Of a stretch of DNA of 64,000 nt, positions 8,732 through 16,305 are shown one piece after another (the stretch's first letter is position 1; each line of letters starts with the position of its first letter). Made by a program: the position numbers and the translations under genes. Source of the DNA: Lachnospiraceae bacterium (GTDB lineage: Bacteria > Bacillota > Clostridia > Lachnospirales > Lachnospiraceae); contig JAFTXD010000100.1 in NCBI GenBank assembly GCA_017461775.1, forward strand, positions 59,949 through 123,948, given 5' to 3'. Under the pieces are notes generated by a model. The model worked only from the letters and a program-made list of their open reading frames with translations, was not told the origin of the DNA and made no database searches.

Positions 8732-9615
8732 GACGCAGCCTCCTTTAAACTCTTTCTCTCTTCGCACCAGTGCAGAATCACCAATCCCGTAGTAATCAAA
8801 AGACAGAATCCCAGCCCCCACAGGGTCATGCACACACACAGCTCCGCCAGCACGCACAGTGCACACTTCCACCACTGCTTACTGAGACCTCCCTGCAACG
8901 TATACGGAATCAAAATCAGACCACGTATGGTAGTCCCCATGTATCCCCCCTGTAAAAGGCCATAGCCCTCCAGATAGGTGGCTCCGTCCAGCATCCAGAG
9001 CACAAGGGCTACCAATATCAGAAAAGTATACCGCTTTCCAAGATGCTTTCCAAAAAGAATCCCGGATAATTTGTAATATGAAAAATAACATCCGCCCAAC
9101 ACAATCAGCGGCACTATATGGCAAACTGCAATCTCCGGCAAAAGTCCGGTCAACTTACAAACTGCTCCATACAGGGTTGGAAGACACAAAATCTTATATC
9201 TCATAGAGAGAGGATTTATATACGCACCTCCCGTAAGAGGATTCACACGATGAATACCATCCTCCTGCAAAAAGGTGGTTACCGTCTCCAAAGTGATATC
9301 TCCCGGTGTCACAAGCTGCTGCATGCAAAATATATACAGCATCTGCACAAATATAAGCAGCAGGAAACCGATTGGCAGTCCCTTATGACAGGGCACAAGC
9401 TTCCTGTCCCTTCTTCCCAGCTTCCACCATACCAAAATACAAAAGAGCAGAAGCAGGGCAAAAAAGCCGCCCCAGATAAGGCTGACGGTTCCCATTCCAA
9501 GTCCAAGAAAAAGCCCTGCCAGATGAGCCACTTCAGCCGCGCCAATGCAGGCAATAACTCCTGTCACATACAAATCCGCAAAGCTGATATCCAGTTTTTT
9601 AACGAACTGCTGCAT
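8728..9615 (-). CDS. Polytopic membrane protein, first gene of the exopolysaccharide operon
   Basis: A 295-residue protein with about eight hydrophobic segments and a soluble loop 'HRVNPLTGGAYINPLSMRYK' near residues 125-150, as in oligosaccharyl/glycosyl GT-C membrane enzymes and O-antigen-type proteins. An upstream TTG is possible, but the ATG at 9615 follows AGGAGG by 9 bases and is preferred. It is the first gene after the promoter near 9660 and is translationally coupled to the next membrane protein. The family is not recognised. A role in polysaccharide assembly or modification is inferred from position. Confidence 0.78.
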   Translation of the reverse strand: MQQFVKKLDISFADLYVTGVIACIGAAEVAHLAGLFLGLGMGTVSLIWGGFFALLLLFCILVWWKLGRRDRKLVPCHKGLPIGFLLLIFVQMLYIFCMQQLVTPGDITLETVTTFLQEDGIHRVNPLTGGAYINPLSMRYKILCLPTLYGAVCKLTGLLPEIAVCHIVPLIVLGGCYFSYYKLSGILFGKHLGKRYTFLILVALVLWMLDGATYLEGYGLLQGGYMGTTIRGLILIPYTLQGGLSKQWWKCALCVLAELCVCMTLWGLGFCLLITTGLVILHWCEERKSLKEAAS

Positions 9616-9658
9616 GGGCAGACTCCTCCTTTTACTCAAAATGGCTATAGTTAATGAT

Positions 9659-9667
9659 AGTATACCA
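9659..9667 (-). promoter_or_regulatory. Extended -10 promoter of the exopolysaccharide operon
   Basis: On the minus strand the sequence TGGTATACT combines a TGn extension with a near-consensus -10 (TATACT). The -35 region is weak. It lies downstream of the terminator at 9690-9728 and 44 bases before the first start codon, so it can explain transcription of the operon. Confidence 0.55.
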
Positions 9668-9689
9668 CATTTTACAGTATTGGAACACT

Positions 9690-9728
9690 AAAAAAAGAGC
9701 TGCTGCGTAAAAAAACGCAGACAGCCCT
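9690..9728 (-). terminator. Rho-independent terminator after spo0A-like gene
   Basis: On the minus strand a GC-rich stem (CTGCGT pairing with ACGCAG, extended by AGCTC pairs) is followed by seven T residues. It separates the spo0A-like gene from the exopolysaccharide operon. Confidence 0.75.
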
Positions 9729-9776
9729 CAGCCACAACAACGAGATACATTATTTTCACCCTTATACTTTATCACC

Positions 9777-10157
9777 CTACATCGCCTTATAATCCAAGCA
9801 GATTTTATCTGCAATTCTGGCTATGTATTCACTGTTGGTTGGTCTGTTTTTTCCCTGTTCAATGGAATAACCGAATAGCTTCTCGAAGGTCTCCACATTC
9901 CCCCTTGTCCAAGACACCTCGATGGCATTGCGAATGGCACGCTCTACCTTTTGGCTGCTGGTCTTAAACCTTTTGGCAATGGTAGGATAAAGCAGCTTGG
10001 TTACACTGCTCACGACCTCCATATCTCTTCCCGATAATAAAATAGCATCTCTTAAATAATGATACCCCTTCAAGTGCGCCGGAACCCCAATATCCAGCAT
10101 AATTTCCGTAATATATCTCTCTAACTCGTAATCCTTTACAACCGCAATATCCATCAT
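9777..10157 (-). CDS. Standalone Spo0A C-terminal DNA-binding domain protein
   Basis: A 126-residue protein that matches only the DNA-binding (sigma-A-interacting) domain of Spo0A. It has 'ITEIMLDIGVPAHLKGYHYL' at 20-40, 'VTKLLYPTIAKRF' and 'VERAIRNAIEVSWTRGN' (recognition helix region), then 'FGYSIEQGKNRPTNSEYIAR'. The receiver domain with its phosphorylated Asp is absent, so it cannot be controlled by the usual phosphorelay. The ATG pair at 10154-10157 follows AAAGGGGA; the frame is open further up but without a ribosome-binding site. Several TGTCGA motifs lie just upstream, so it may bind its own promoter. Its position next to the exopolysaccharide operon suggests it controls surface polymer genes. 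That role is inference. Confidence 0.92.
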   Translation of the reverse strand: MMDIAVVKDYELERYITEIMLDIGVPAHLKGYHYLRDAILLSGRDMEVVSSVTKLLYPTIAKRFKTSSQKVERAIRNAIEVSWTRGNVETFEKLFGYSIEQGKNRPTNSEYIARIADKICLDYKAM

Positions 10158-10173
10158 GAATTCCCCTTTCATA

Positions 10174-10264
10174 TGTCGAGTATTGCTCATTGTTGCGACC
10201 ACGTGGATTATCTTAACATATCTGTCGATATTAGAAAAGAGCATCCCGTCGATGTACATCGACA
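10174..10264. promoter_or_regulatory. Cluster of TGTCGA (0A-box-like) motifs upstream of spo0A-like gene
   Basis: The 129-base gap upstream of the gene contains TGTCGAG at 10174 and TGTCGAT at 10223 (plus strand), and TGTCGAT at 10258-10264 (minus strand). The last is part of a perfect 16-base palindrome, GTCGATGTACATCGAC, at 10248-10263. The Spo0A box consensus is TGTCGAA, so these are plausible binding sites for the encoded protein or for full-length Spo0A. Confidence 0.5.
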
Positions 10265-10286
10265 GAACACTCTCATATCCGAAAAA

Positions 10287-11216
10287 TTATAACTCTTCCT
10301 TCACCAGATATATGGGGCGCTTTTTCGCCTCCATATAAGTCTTTGCAAGATACTGTCCCACAATTCCCACGCAGAACAGCTGCACACCACTGACCATCAG
10401 GATAATACATACTGTGGAAGCCCAGCCGGACACCGGATCTCCAAACAAAAGCTTTCTGACTACGACAAACACAATGGCCAAAAAAGCCACGATACAGAAA
10501 AACACTCCTATAAAGGATGCTATGGTCAAGGGCGCAGTGGAAAACGCTGTGATTCCCTCGATGGAATACTTGAACAGCTTCCAGAAGCTCCACTTGGTCT
10601 CTCCCTTTACCCTTTCGATATTTTCGTAGGCAATCCACTTGGTCTCAAAGCCTACCCAGCCAAAAATACCCTTGGTGAAACGGTTATACTCTGACATCGC
10701 TAAAATAGCATCCACCATCTGCCTTGTCATCATACGGTAATCTCTTGCACCATCCATAATCTCCGCCTGGGATATCTTGTCCATCAATCTATAAAACAAT
10801 CGTGCAAATAAGGACCTGATGGGCGGCTCTCCCTTACGGCTGACACGTCTGGTGGCCACAGAATCATAACCCTCCTCCATATAGGAGTACATCTCCGGAA
10901 GCAAAGCCGGTGGGTCCTGCAAATCCACATCCATGATTACTACATAGTCCCCCTTACTCTTCTGCAGTCCGGCATACATGGCAGCTTCCTTACCGAAATT
11001 GCGCGAAAAGGAGATAAGACGTATTCTCTCATCCTTTTCCCGAAGCTTCTTCACTTCCCCAGCCGTCCCGTCTCTGGAACCATCATCAATGTATAAAATC
11101 TCTATATCCAGTTTCTTTTCTTCAAAAAATGCATCATTCTTCCTGAATTCCTCATAAAAATAGGATACATTTTCCCGCTCGTTATAGCAGGGCACGATAA
11201 CACTCAATAAACTCAT
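10287..11216 (-). CDS. Polyprenyl-phosphate glycosyltransferase, GtrB/YkcC type
   Basis: A 309-residue GT2 enzyme of the DPM1/GtrB/ArnC group, which moves a sugar from a nucleotide to polyprenyl phosphate on the inner face of the membrane. It has 'LSVIVPCYNERENV' at the N-terminus, 'ILYIDDGSRDGT', the metal motif in 'YVVIMDVDLQDPPALLPEM', and 'RRVSRKGEPPIRSLFARLFY'. Two C-terminal transmembrane segments (about 230-255 and 265-290) are typical. The lipid-linked sugar is probably used to decorate a wall or surface polymer. It has its own promoter, facing the DUF212 gene, so it is not part of the exopolysaccharide operon. Confidence 0.95.
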   Translation of the reverse strand: MSLLSVIVPCYNERENVSYFYEEFRKNDAFFEEKKLDIEILYIDDGSRDGTAGEVKKLREKDERIRLISFSRNFGKEAAMYAGLQKSKGDYVVIMDVDLQDPPALLPEMYSYMEEGYDSVATRRVSRKGEPPIRSLFARLFYRLMDKISQAEIMDGARDYRMMTRQMVDAILAMSEYNRFTKGIFGWVGFETKWIAYENIERVKGETKWSFWKLFKYSIEGITAFSTAPLTIASFIGVFFCIVAFLAIVFVVVRKLLFGDPVSGWASTVCIILMVSGVQLFCVGIVGQYLAKTYMEAKKRPIYLVKEEL

Positions 11217-11258
11217 TTATCCGCTCCTACATTACTTCCAAAGTTTTACTTAAAGAAT

Positions 11259-11264
11259 AGTATA
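11259..11264 (-). promoter_or_regulatory. -10 element upstream of the GtrB-like gene
   Basis: TATACT on the minus strand, 43 bases before the start codon. TTGCGG lies 18 bases upstream as a weak -35. The element is inside a TAGTATACTA palindrome, so it could also be read in the other direction. Confidence 0.4.
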
Positions 11265-11312
11265 CTATTTGGCAATTCTTCCCGCAAGAATTGTTTTATG
11301 CAAAAGTTTTTC

Positions 11313-11341
11313 TAGCCATAATATTGCAAATGCGCTATACT
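11313..11341 (+). promoter_or_regulatory. Promoter of the DUF212 gene
   Basis: TAGCCA, a 17-base spacer, then TATACT, 34 bases before the start codon. The -35 matches four of six consensus bases and the -10 five of six. Confidence 0.5.
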
Positions 11342-11374
11342 GTTATGGTATGGTTTTGAAAGTAGGTAATTATT

Positions 11375-11836
11375 ATGAATACATTTTTTCAGGAATTATT
11401 TTCAAATAGAGTATTTATCGCGGCTGCCCTTGGCTGGACCGTAGCGCAGGTGTTAAAAACCCTGATTCATATGTTCTTTACCAAGAAGTTCGTAGCAGAG
11501 CGTCTGGTGGGAAGCGGCGGTATGCCCAGCTCCCATTCCGCTACCGTATGTGCCCTGTCCGTTTCCACCGCCTTTGAATGCGGCGTGGGAAGTGTGGAAT
11601 TTGCACTGGCCTGCTTTTTGGCTATCATCGTTATGTACGATGCCATGGGTGTGCGTAGAGAAACCGGTATTCAGGCGAAGATGCTCAATGATATGATAAA
11701 GATTTTTGAAGACATGGGCCGCCAGGACATCTCCCCCGATGAAAAGCTGAAGGAATTTGTGGGACATACCCCCTTACAGGTATTGGCCGGAGCCCTGCTT
11801 GGTTCCTTTATTGCAGCACTGTTTTATTTATTATAA
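11375..11836 (+). CDS. Divergent PAP2 / DUF212 family membrane protein
   Basis: A 153-residue protein of the DUF212 family (YuiD in Bacillus subtilis), described as a divergent PAP2 acid-phosphatase relative. It has a conserved 'GGMPSSHSATVCALS' motif near residues 46-60 holding the Ser-His pair of the phosphatase active site, then 'MYDAMGVRRETGIQA' near 87-101. Four or so membrane segments are visible, ending in 'LGSFIAALFYLL'. It is a single gene with its own promoter and terminator. The likely substrate is a membrane lipid or polyprenyl phosphate, which would fit the neighbouring polymer genes. This is unproven. Confidence 0.93.
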   Translation: MNTFFQELFSNRVFIAAALGWTVAQVLKTLIHMFFTKKFVAERLVGSGGMPSSHSATVCALSVSTAFECGVGSVEFALACFLAIIVMYDAMGVRRETGIQAKMLNDMIKIFEDMGRQDISPDEKLKEFVGHTPLQVLAGALLGSFIAALFYLL

Positions 11837-11849
11837 TTGTAAATTATTA

Positions 11850-11886
11850 ATGCCGCCGCATTTAATGCGACGGCATTTCTCTTTTC
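11850..11886 (+). terminator. Terminator between DUF212 gene and leuA
   Basis: Stem ATGCCGcCGCA / TGCGaCGGCAT with a 5-base loop, followed on the plus strand by TTTCTCTTTT. The two genes converge here. The minus-strand side lacks a good T-run, so it mainly serves the plus-strand gene. Confidence 0.75.
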
Positions 11887-11888
11887 AT

Positions 11889-13568
11889 TTATCTTTCACC
11901 AAGACCTAATCTGTTAATTGCTGAGAAAATTGCACGAACAGAGGCTCTGGTAATGTTGGAGCTCACACCCACACCATAGGTTACATGACCGGTATTGGCA
12001 TCCAGCAAATGGATATAAGCCGCAGCCTGAGAAGATGCACCGGACTGGAGCGCATGCTCTTCGTAATCCAGGATCTTAATCTTAATATCCAGCTCATGAG
12101 CGATACCACGCTGTACCGCATCAATCGGTCCGTTACCGATGGCTTCATACTGCTTCTCCACACCGTGGTCTGTGTAAGTTACGATGACCTTGGTATCGAA
12201 CTTGCTCTCGGTCTCCCCACTTAAATCGATTACATTCAGCTTCTTGAAGTGGATAGGCTCCTTCTTCTCCAGATATTCTGTAGTAAAGCTTGCCATAATC
12301 TGATCCGGTGAAACCTCACCCTGCTTCTCGGAGATGGACTGGATTACGGTAGCAAATTCCTTATGCATTGCCTTAGGAAGCTTGAAGCCGTAATAGGTAT
12401 CCATTACAAAGGCTACGCCGCCCTTACCGGACTGGGAGTTGATACGTACGATTGGCTCGTACTCTCTGCCGATATCCGCAGGATCAATGGGAAGGTATGG
12501 TACCTGCCAATACTCATTTCCACGCTCGCGCATCGCCTTCACACCCTTATTGATTGCATCCTGATGGGAACCGGAGAATGCAGTAAATACCAGCTTTCCG
12601 GCATAAGGATGTCTTGGGTGAATGGGAATCTTGCAGCATCTTTCATAAATCTCAATAATATCATTAATCTTCTCAATGTTCAGTTCCGGGTTAATTCCCT
12701 GAGAGAACATATTGTAGGCAATATTAAGAATATCCACGTTACCGGTACGCTCACCATTTCCGAATAAGGTACCCTCCACACGATCCGCTCCGGCAAGGAG
12801 TGCCAGCTCCGCACTTGCAGTACCGGTACCTCTATCATTATGAGGATGTACACTGACAATAACACTGTCTCTCTTATCGATATGCTTAATCATCCACTCA
12901 ATCTGATCCGCATAGACATTGGGGGTATTCATCTCCACTGTGGAAGGAAGATTTAAAATCATAGGGTCTTCCGGGGTAGGATTCCACTCATTGATTACCG
13001 CATTACAAATATCCAGAGCATAGTCCAGCTCAGTGCCGGTGAAGGATTCCGGAGAATACTCTAAAATAATCTTACCCGGGAACTTCTCTGCACGCTCCTT
13101 TACCATTCTGGTACCTTTAATTGCAATTTCGGTAATGTGCTCTTTATCCATATTAAACACTACATCTCTCTGGAGAGTGGATGTGGAATTGTAAATATGT
13201 ACCACTGCCTGCTTGATTCCCTCGATGGATTCAAAGGTTCTGTCCAGAAGCTCTTCTCTACACTGAGTCAACACCTGTACACGTACATCGTCCGGAATCA
13301 GCTTACGATCCACCAGCTGACGAAGGAAATCAAATTCAATCTGGGAAGCTGCCGGGAAGCCGATTTCAATTTCTTTAAAGCCCATATTTACCAGAAACTG
13401 GAAGAACTCTATCTTCTCCTCTACCACCATGGGGTCAATCAGCGCCTGGTTACCATCACGAAGGTCCACACTACACCAGATGGGCGCTTTCTCAATTTCC
13501 TTATTTGGCCATTCTCTCTCCGGATAATGTACTACCGGATTCTTACGATATCTCTTATAATTTAACAT
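11889..13568 (-). CDS. leuA: 2-isopropylmalate synthase
   Basis: A 559-residue enzyme joining acetyl-CoA and 2-oxoisovalerate in the first step of leucine synthesis. It belongs to the long LeuA form found in Actinobacteria and some Clostridia ('NPVVHYPEREWPNKEIEKAP' at the N-terminus). 'WCSVDLRDGNQALIDPM' near residues 31-47 has the catalytic Arg-Asp, 'VSVHPHNDRGTGTASAELAL' holds the HxH metal ligands, and 'GTLFGNGERTGNVD' follows. The C-terminal LeuA dimer/allosteric domain is present ('HLLDANTGHVTYGVGVSSN'), so leucine feedback control is likely. GAGGAGG precedes the ATG. No other leu genes are adjacent and the leader has no T-box motif. Confidence 0.98.
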   Translation of the reverse strand: MLNYKRYRKNPVVHYPEREWPNKEIEKAPIWCSVDLRDGNQALIDPMVVEEKIEFFQFLVNMGFKEIEIGFPAASQIEFDFLRQLVDRKLIPDDVRVQVLTQCREELLDRTFESIEGIKQAVVHIYNSTSTLQRDVVFNMDKEHITEIAIKGTRMVKERAEKFPGKIILEYSPESFTGTELDYALDICNAVINEWNPTPEDPMILNLPSTVEMNTPNVYADQIEWMIKHIDKRDSVIVSVHPHNDRGTGTASAELALLAGADRVEGTLFGNGERTGNVDILNIAYNMFSQGINPELNIEKINDIIEIYERCCKIPIHPRHPYAGKLVFTAFSGSHQDAINKGVKAMRERGNEYWQVPYLPIDPADIGREYEPIVRINSQSGKGGVAFVMDTYYGFKLPKAMHKEFATVIQSISEKQGEVSPDQIMASFTTEYLEKKEPIHFKKLNVIDLSGETESKFDTKVIVTYTDHGVEKQYEAIGNGPIDAVQRGIAHELDIKIKILDYEEHALQSGASSQAAAYIHLLDANTGHVTYGVGVSSNITRASVRAIFSAINRLGLGER

Positions 13569-13660
13569 ATTCTTCCTCCTCTATAACAATGTTTTGTGAA
13601 AATACCTTAATGTATGCGTTTTACCGCTTTGTCACTTTAACTCACAAACGTGTTTTTTAT

Positions 13661-13693
13661 AAAAGCAAGGCCCATCCATTAAGGATAGGCCTT
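13661..13693 (-). terminator. Terminator after ptsH
   Basis: On the minus strand AAGGCCTATCC pairs with GGATGGGCCTT (with a G-U pair), followed by a TTTT-containing tail. It ends the HPr transcript before leuA. Confidence 0.75.
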
Positions 13694-13707
13694 TAAATTC
13701 TTGTAAT

Positions 13708-13971
13708 TTATTCGCCAAGACCATCTTCTACAGCTGCAACTACGGCCGCTAAAGCTTCCACTTCATCCTCACCATCACAAATGAACTCAATTTCATCTCC
13801 GCTCTTAACACATGCTCCAAGAACACTGAGTACACTTTTCGCATTGGCTGTATTATCCTTAAATGTAAAGGTAATTAATGATTTATACTGCATAGCTTCC
13901 TTACATAGGATTCCTGCGGGTCTTAGGTGTAGTCCTGTAGGGTTTTTAATAATAACTTTTTGGCTTACCAT
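13708..13971 (-). CDS. ptsH: HPr phosphocarrier protein
   Basis: An 87-residue HPr of the phosphotransferase system. The active site is 'TGLHLRPAG' with His15, phosphorylated by enzyme I from phosphoenolpyruvate. Ser46 ('NAKSVLSVLG') is in the position phosphorylated by HPr kinase for CcpA-dependent catabolite repression. Usual length and full domain. No enzyme I or hprK gene is next to it, and it has its own promoter and terminator. The acidic C-terminus is ordinary for Clostridia. An HprK-like kinase occurs about 30 kb away but has a different architecture and is probably not its partner. Confidence 0.97.
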   Translation of the reverse strand: MVSQKVIIKNPTGLHLRPAGILCKEAMQYKSLITFTFKDNTANAKSVLSVLGACVKSGDEIEFICDGEDEVEALAAVVAAVEDGLGE

Positions 13972-13999
13972 TTAGTATTCCTCCGTTCTGAACACATGT

Positions 14000-14028
14000 A
14001 TCATACCACAGAAAATGGGGTTCCACAA
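14000..14028 (-). promoter_or_regulatory. Promoter of ptsH
   Basis: On the minus strand TTGTGG, a 17-base spacer and TATGAT with a TGn extension, 29 bases before the HPr start codon. Confidence 0.55.
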
Positions 14029-14047
14029 CCACTTTCACAATTTTCTG

Positions 14048-14093
14048 TAACTGTTCAAAGCCAAACTCGAAAATGCTTGGCTCTGAACAGTTA
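14048..14093 (-). repeat. Long 17-bp hairpin after cdaR
   Basis: Two 17-base arms (14048-14064 and 14077-14093) pair fully on the minus strand if one G-U pair is allowed; on the plus strand the same position is a mismatch. The loop is 12 bases. No T-run follows, so it is an atypical terminator or 3'-end stabiliser of the cdaA-cdaR transcript. Confidence 0.5.
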
Positions 14094-14101
14094 CATCTTA
14101 C

Positions 14102-15418
14102 TTAAATATCCACAAGCGGCTGTTCCACCATCGGAACAGAGATAATTACATCCACAAATACGTCTCCTGCCTGGGTATATTTTTCATCCAGGGTAAATTG
14201 TGCTTCCACAGAATAGGTGCCTTCAATGAGTACTTCCAATCCCACTTCTTCCATATAAGCCTCAAAATCGATGATACCTCTAAGATCATCTGCCTTGAGC
14301 TCAATCAAATCATTACGAAGTCCTCTTACCTTAAGACTCTTGCCACCTAAGGATGCCAGCTCTACAATAAAGCCTTCGGGCACACCTTGAATCTGAAGCA
14401 TATCACCATCTAAAGGAATGGTCTTTTCTGCAACCTTTTCAATATAAACTACCACCTTGGCATTACCATCAAAGTTACTGTCTGCGAAAATGATACCATT
14501 GGGCAGATACTTCTCAATATCTACCATCTGTTCAAAATTATCCGTAGCTCCGGTCACATTAATCTCTTCCGCCGGAATGGTAATGGACTGTACATTTTTC
14601 AGTGTGCTCTGGGTTCCTGCAATTAACACCGTACTAGGATTGCCTTCCACCATGCCGGTTGCAAGATAACCCTCCGCCGGAACTCCCATAGCAAAGTATT
14701 CCACCGGAACCTCCTTGGTCGCAAGGATATCTACGGTAACCTTTACACTGTCTGCATTACTGCTGACGGATTTATAGGAAACAACTTCTCCCTCGGTAGA
14801 AACCAACTTCACATCATACCTGGAAGAGCTGTTGCTGTAGATACCGGCTACGTTCACATCAATGACCGCCCGTTCAATCATGTTAATCTTGGACTCAGGG
14901 CCCTCGATTTCCAGACGGTTCTGATCCAACACGATACCGCCGATGATATAGCCATCTGCCACTTCACCGGTAATATTAGTTTCAATATTAACCCATTTAC
15001 GTTTCTTGTTTTCAATATTTAACTTTACATTACTGATATTTCCGGTAATATTGGTAACATCCGCACTGTACTTGGGACAGGAAAAGGTAATCGCCACGGT
15101 ATTGGTGGCGGTCAGATTCTCAAAATCCGCCTCTGCCACAATATCTCCGGGCTGAATCACATCACGAATGGTCTTGGGTGCATCGAAGGAAACTCTCTTT
15201 AGAATATCCGAGTTGTCCAGCACCTCATACATCATTCCCTTATCCGTCAACAGCTCTGTATTCACCAATTCTACCTGAATATTACTAAAGCTCTTATCAC
15301 TGACCGGGTCATCCACAATGATAACCACAAACCAAAGCGTAAACGCTATCAAAAGGGAGGCCAGCTTTAATAACCAGTTTGACATAAGAGCTTCTTTTAG
15401 CTTTTTTCCACTCTTCAT
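14102..15418 (-). CDS. cdaR: CdaR (YbbR-repeat) regulator of diadenylate cyclase
   Basis: A 438-residue membrane-anchored protein. One N-terminal transmembrane segment (about 13-33, LLKLASLLIAFTLWFVVIIV) precedes an outside region of about four YbbR repeats of roughly 80 residues each, rich in beta strands. CdaR proteins bind and modulate the membrane diadenylate cyclase CdaA. It overlaps cdaA by 4 bases (ATGA), so the two are translationally coupled as in other Firmicutes. No glmM follows here, unlike in Bacillus; the operon ends with the hairpin at 14048-14093. Confidence 0.95.
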   Translation of the reverse strand: MKSGKKLKEALMSNWLLKLASLLIAFTLWFVVIIVDDPVSDKSFSNIQVELVNTELLTDKGMMYEVLDNSDILKRVSFDAPKTIRDVIQPGDIVAEADFENLTATNTVAITFSCPKYSADVTNITGNISNVKLNIENKKRKWVNIETNITGEVADGYIIGGIVLDQNRLEIEGPESKINMIERAVIDVNVAGIYSNSSSRYDVKLVSTEGEVVSYKSVSSNADSVKVTVDILATKEVPVEYFAMGVPAEGYLATGMVEGNPSTVLIAGTQSTLKNVQSITIPAEEINVTGATDNFEQMVDIEKYLPNGIIFADSNFDGNAKVVVYIEKVAEKTIPLDGDMLQIQGVPEGFIVELASLGGKSLKVRGLRNDLIELKADDLRGIIDFEAYMEEVGLEVLIEGTYSVEAQFTLDEKYTQAGDVFVDVIISVPMVEQPLVDI

Positions 15419-16290
15419 ACCTTCGAGCCCTTTCCCTTTTTCCCGCGATTTTTCTGCTTCTTCTGTTCCGGCTGAGTACTCTGTCCAAACAAAAGAAGTC
15501 TCTCGCGAAGTCTTTCCTCATCAAAATTTCTTTCCAGATTACCATCATAGGCCACACTGATTTTACCGGTCTGCTCGGAAACGATTACCGTAACAGAATC
15601 CGTAGCCTCGGAAATACCCACACCGGCACGATGTCTGGTACCCACCTCCTTACTGATGGCATCATTTGCCGTCAGCGGAAGATAACAGGTGGCATAGGTA
15701 ACACGGTTTCTACGCACAATAACTGCACCATCGTGAAGAGGCGTATTGTGCTCAAATATATTAATCAGCAGCTGGCTGGTCACCAGGCCATCCACCTCGA
15801 TGCCGGTTCTTTCGTATTCTGAAAGGGACTGCTTCTGCTCAATAACGATAAGAGCACCGGTTTTCACCTTGGACATCTCCACACAGGCTCTGACAATTTC
15901 ATTGACCGTCTTAACGTTAAAGTTCCCCGTATCCTGCTTGGAATTTTTCTCAAAAGGAAGAACACTGGATAAAATATTCTTCTTTCCCAAATCCTCCAGT
16001 GCCTTTCGAATTTCCGGCTGCAACACTACTACCAGTGCGGTGATGGCAAAGCCGAAGATATTCTTGAACATCCAGAGAATGGTGTTCATATCCATCATCA
16101 GGGCCGCCACCCAGAAGGCAAGGATTACCACCAGTCCCTTGAGAAGTGCCCATGCTCTTGTGGTCTTAATCCAGAGCATAATATGATACACCAAATAGGC
16201 GATAATCAGAATTTCTAATATATCGCCTATCTCCATATTGGTTACGCACCTTCTTAAGTTGAGCAAAATCTCTGTTATGAACTGTAACAT
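15415..16290 (-). CDS. cdaA: Diadenylate cyclase CdaA
   Basis: A 291-residue membrane enzyme making cyclic di-AMP from two ATP. Three transmembrane segments (about 22-100) precede the DAC (DisA_N) domain. The catalytic DGA motif ('PLHDGAVIVRRNRV') and the RHR motif ('GTRHRAGVGISEATD') are both intact. The basic C-terminal tail (KKQKNRGKKGKG) may contact nucleic acid or membrane lipids. AAGGA lies 9 bases before the ATG. c-di-AMP controls potassium and osmolyte transport and wall homeostasis. Here the gene lies downstream of recD2, comF and yvyF on one strand. Confidence 0.97.
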   Translation of the reverse strand: MLQFITEILLNLRRCVTNMEIGDILEILIIAYLVYHIMLWIKTTRAWALLKGLVVILAFWVAALMMDMNTILWMFKNIFGFAITALVVVLQPEIRKALEDLGKKNILSSVLPFEKNSKQDTGNFNVKTVNEIVRACVEMSKVKTGALIVIEQKQSLSEYERTGIEVDGLVTSQLLINIFEHNTPLHDGAVIVRRNRVTYATCYLPLTANDAISKEVGTRHRAGVGISEATDSVTVIVSEQTGKISVAYDGNLERNFDEERLRERLLLFGQSTQPEQKKQKNRGKKGKGSKV

Positions 16291-16305
16291 AAAAATCTGT
16301 CCTTG

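Noticed and set aside
13569-13707. Possible T-box or leucine leader before leuA
   Set aside because: The gap is only 139 bases, mostly the ptsH terminator; no TGGnACCGCG motif or leader peptide with Leu codons is visible.
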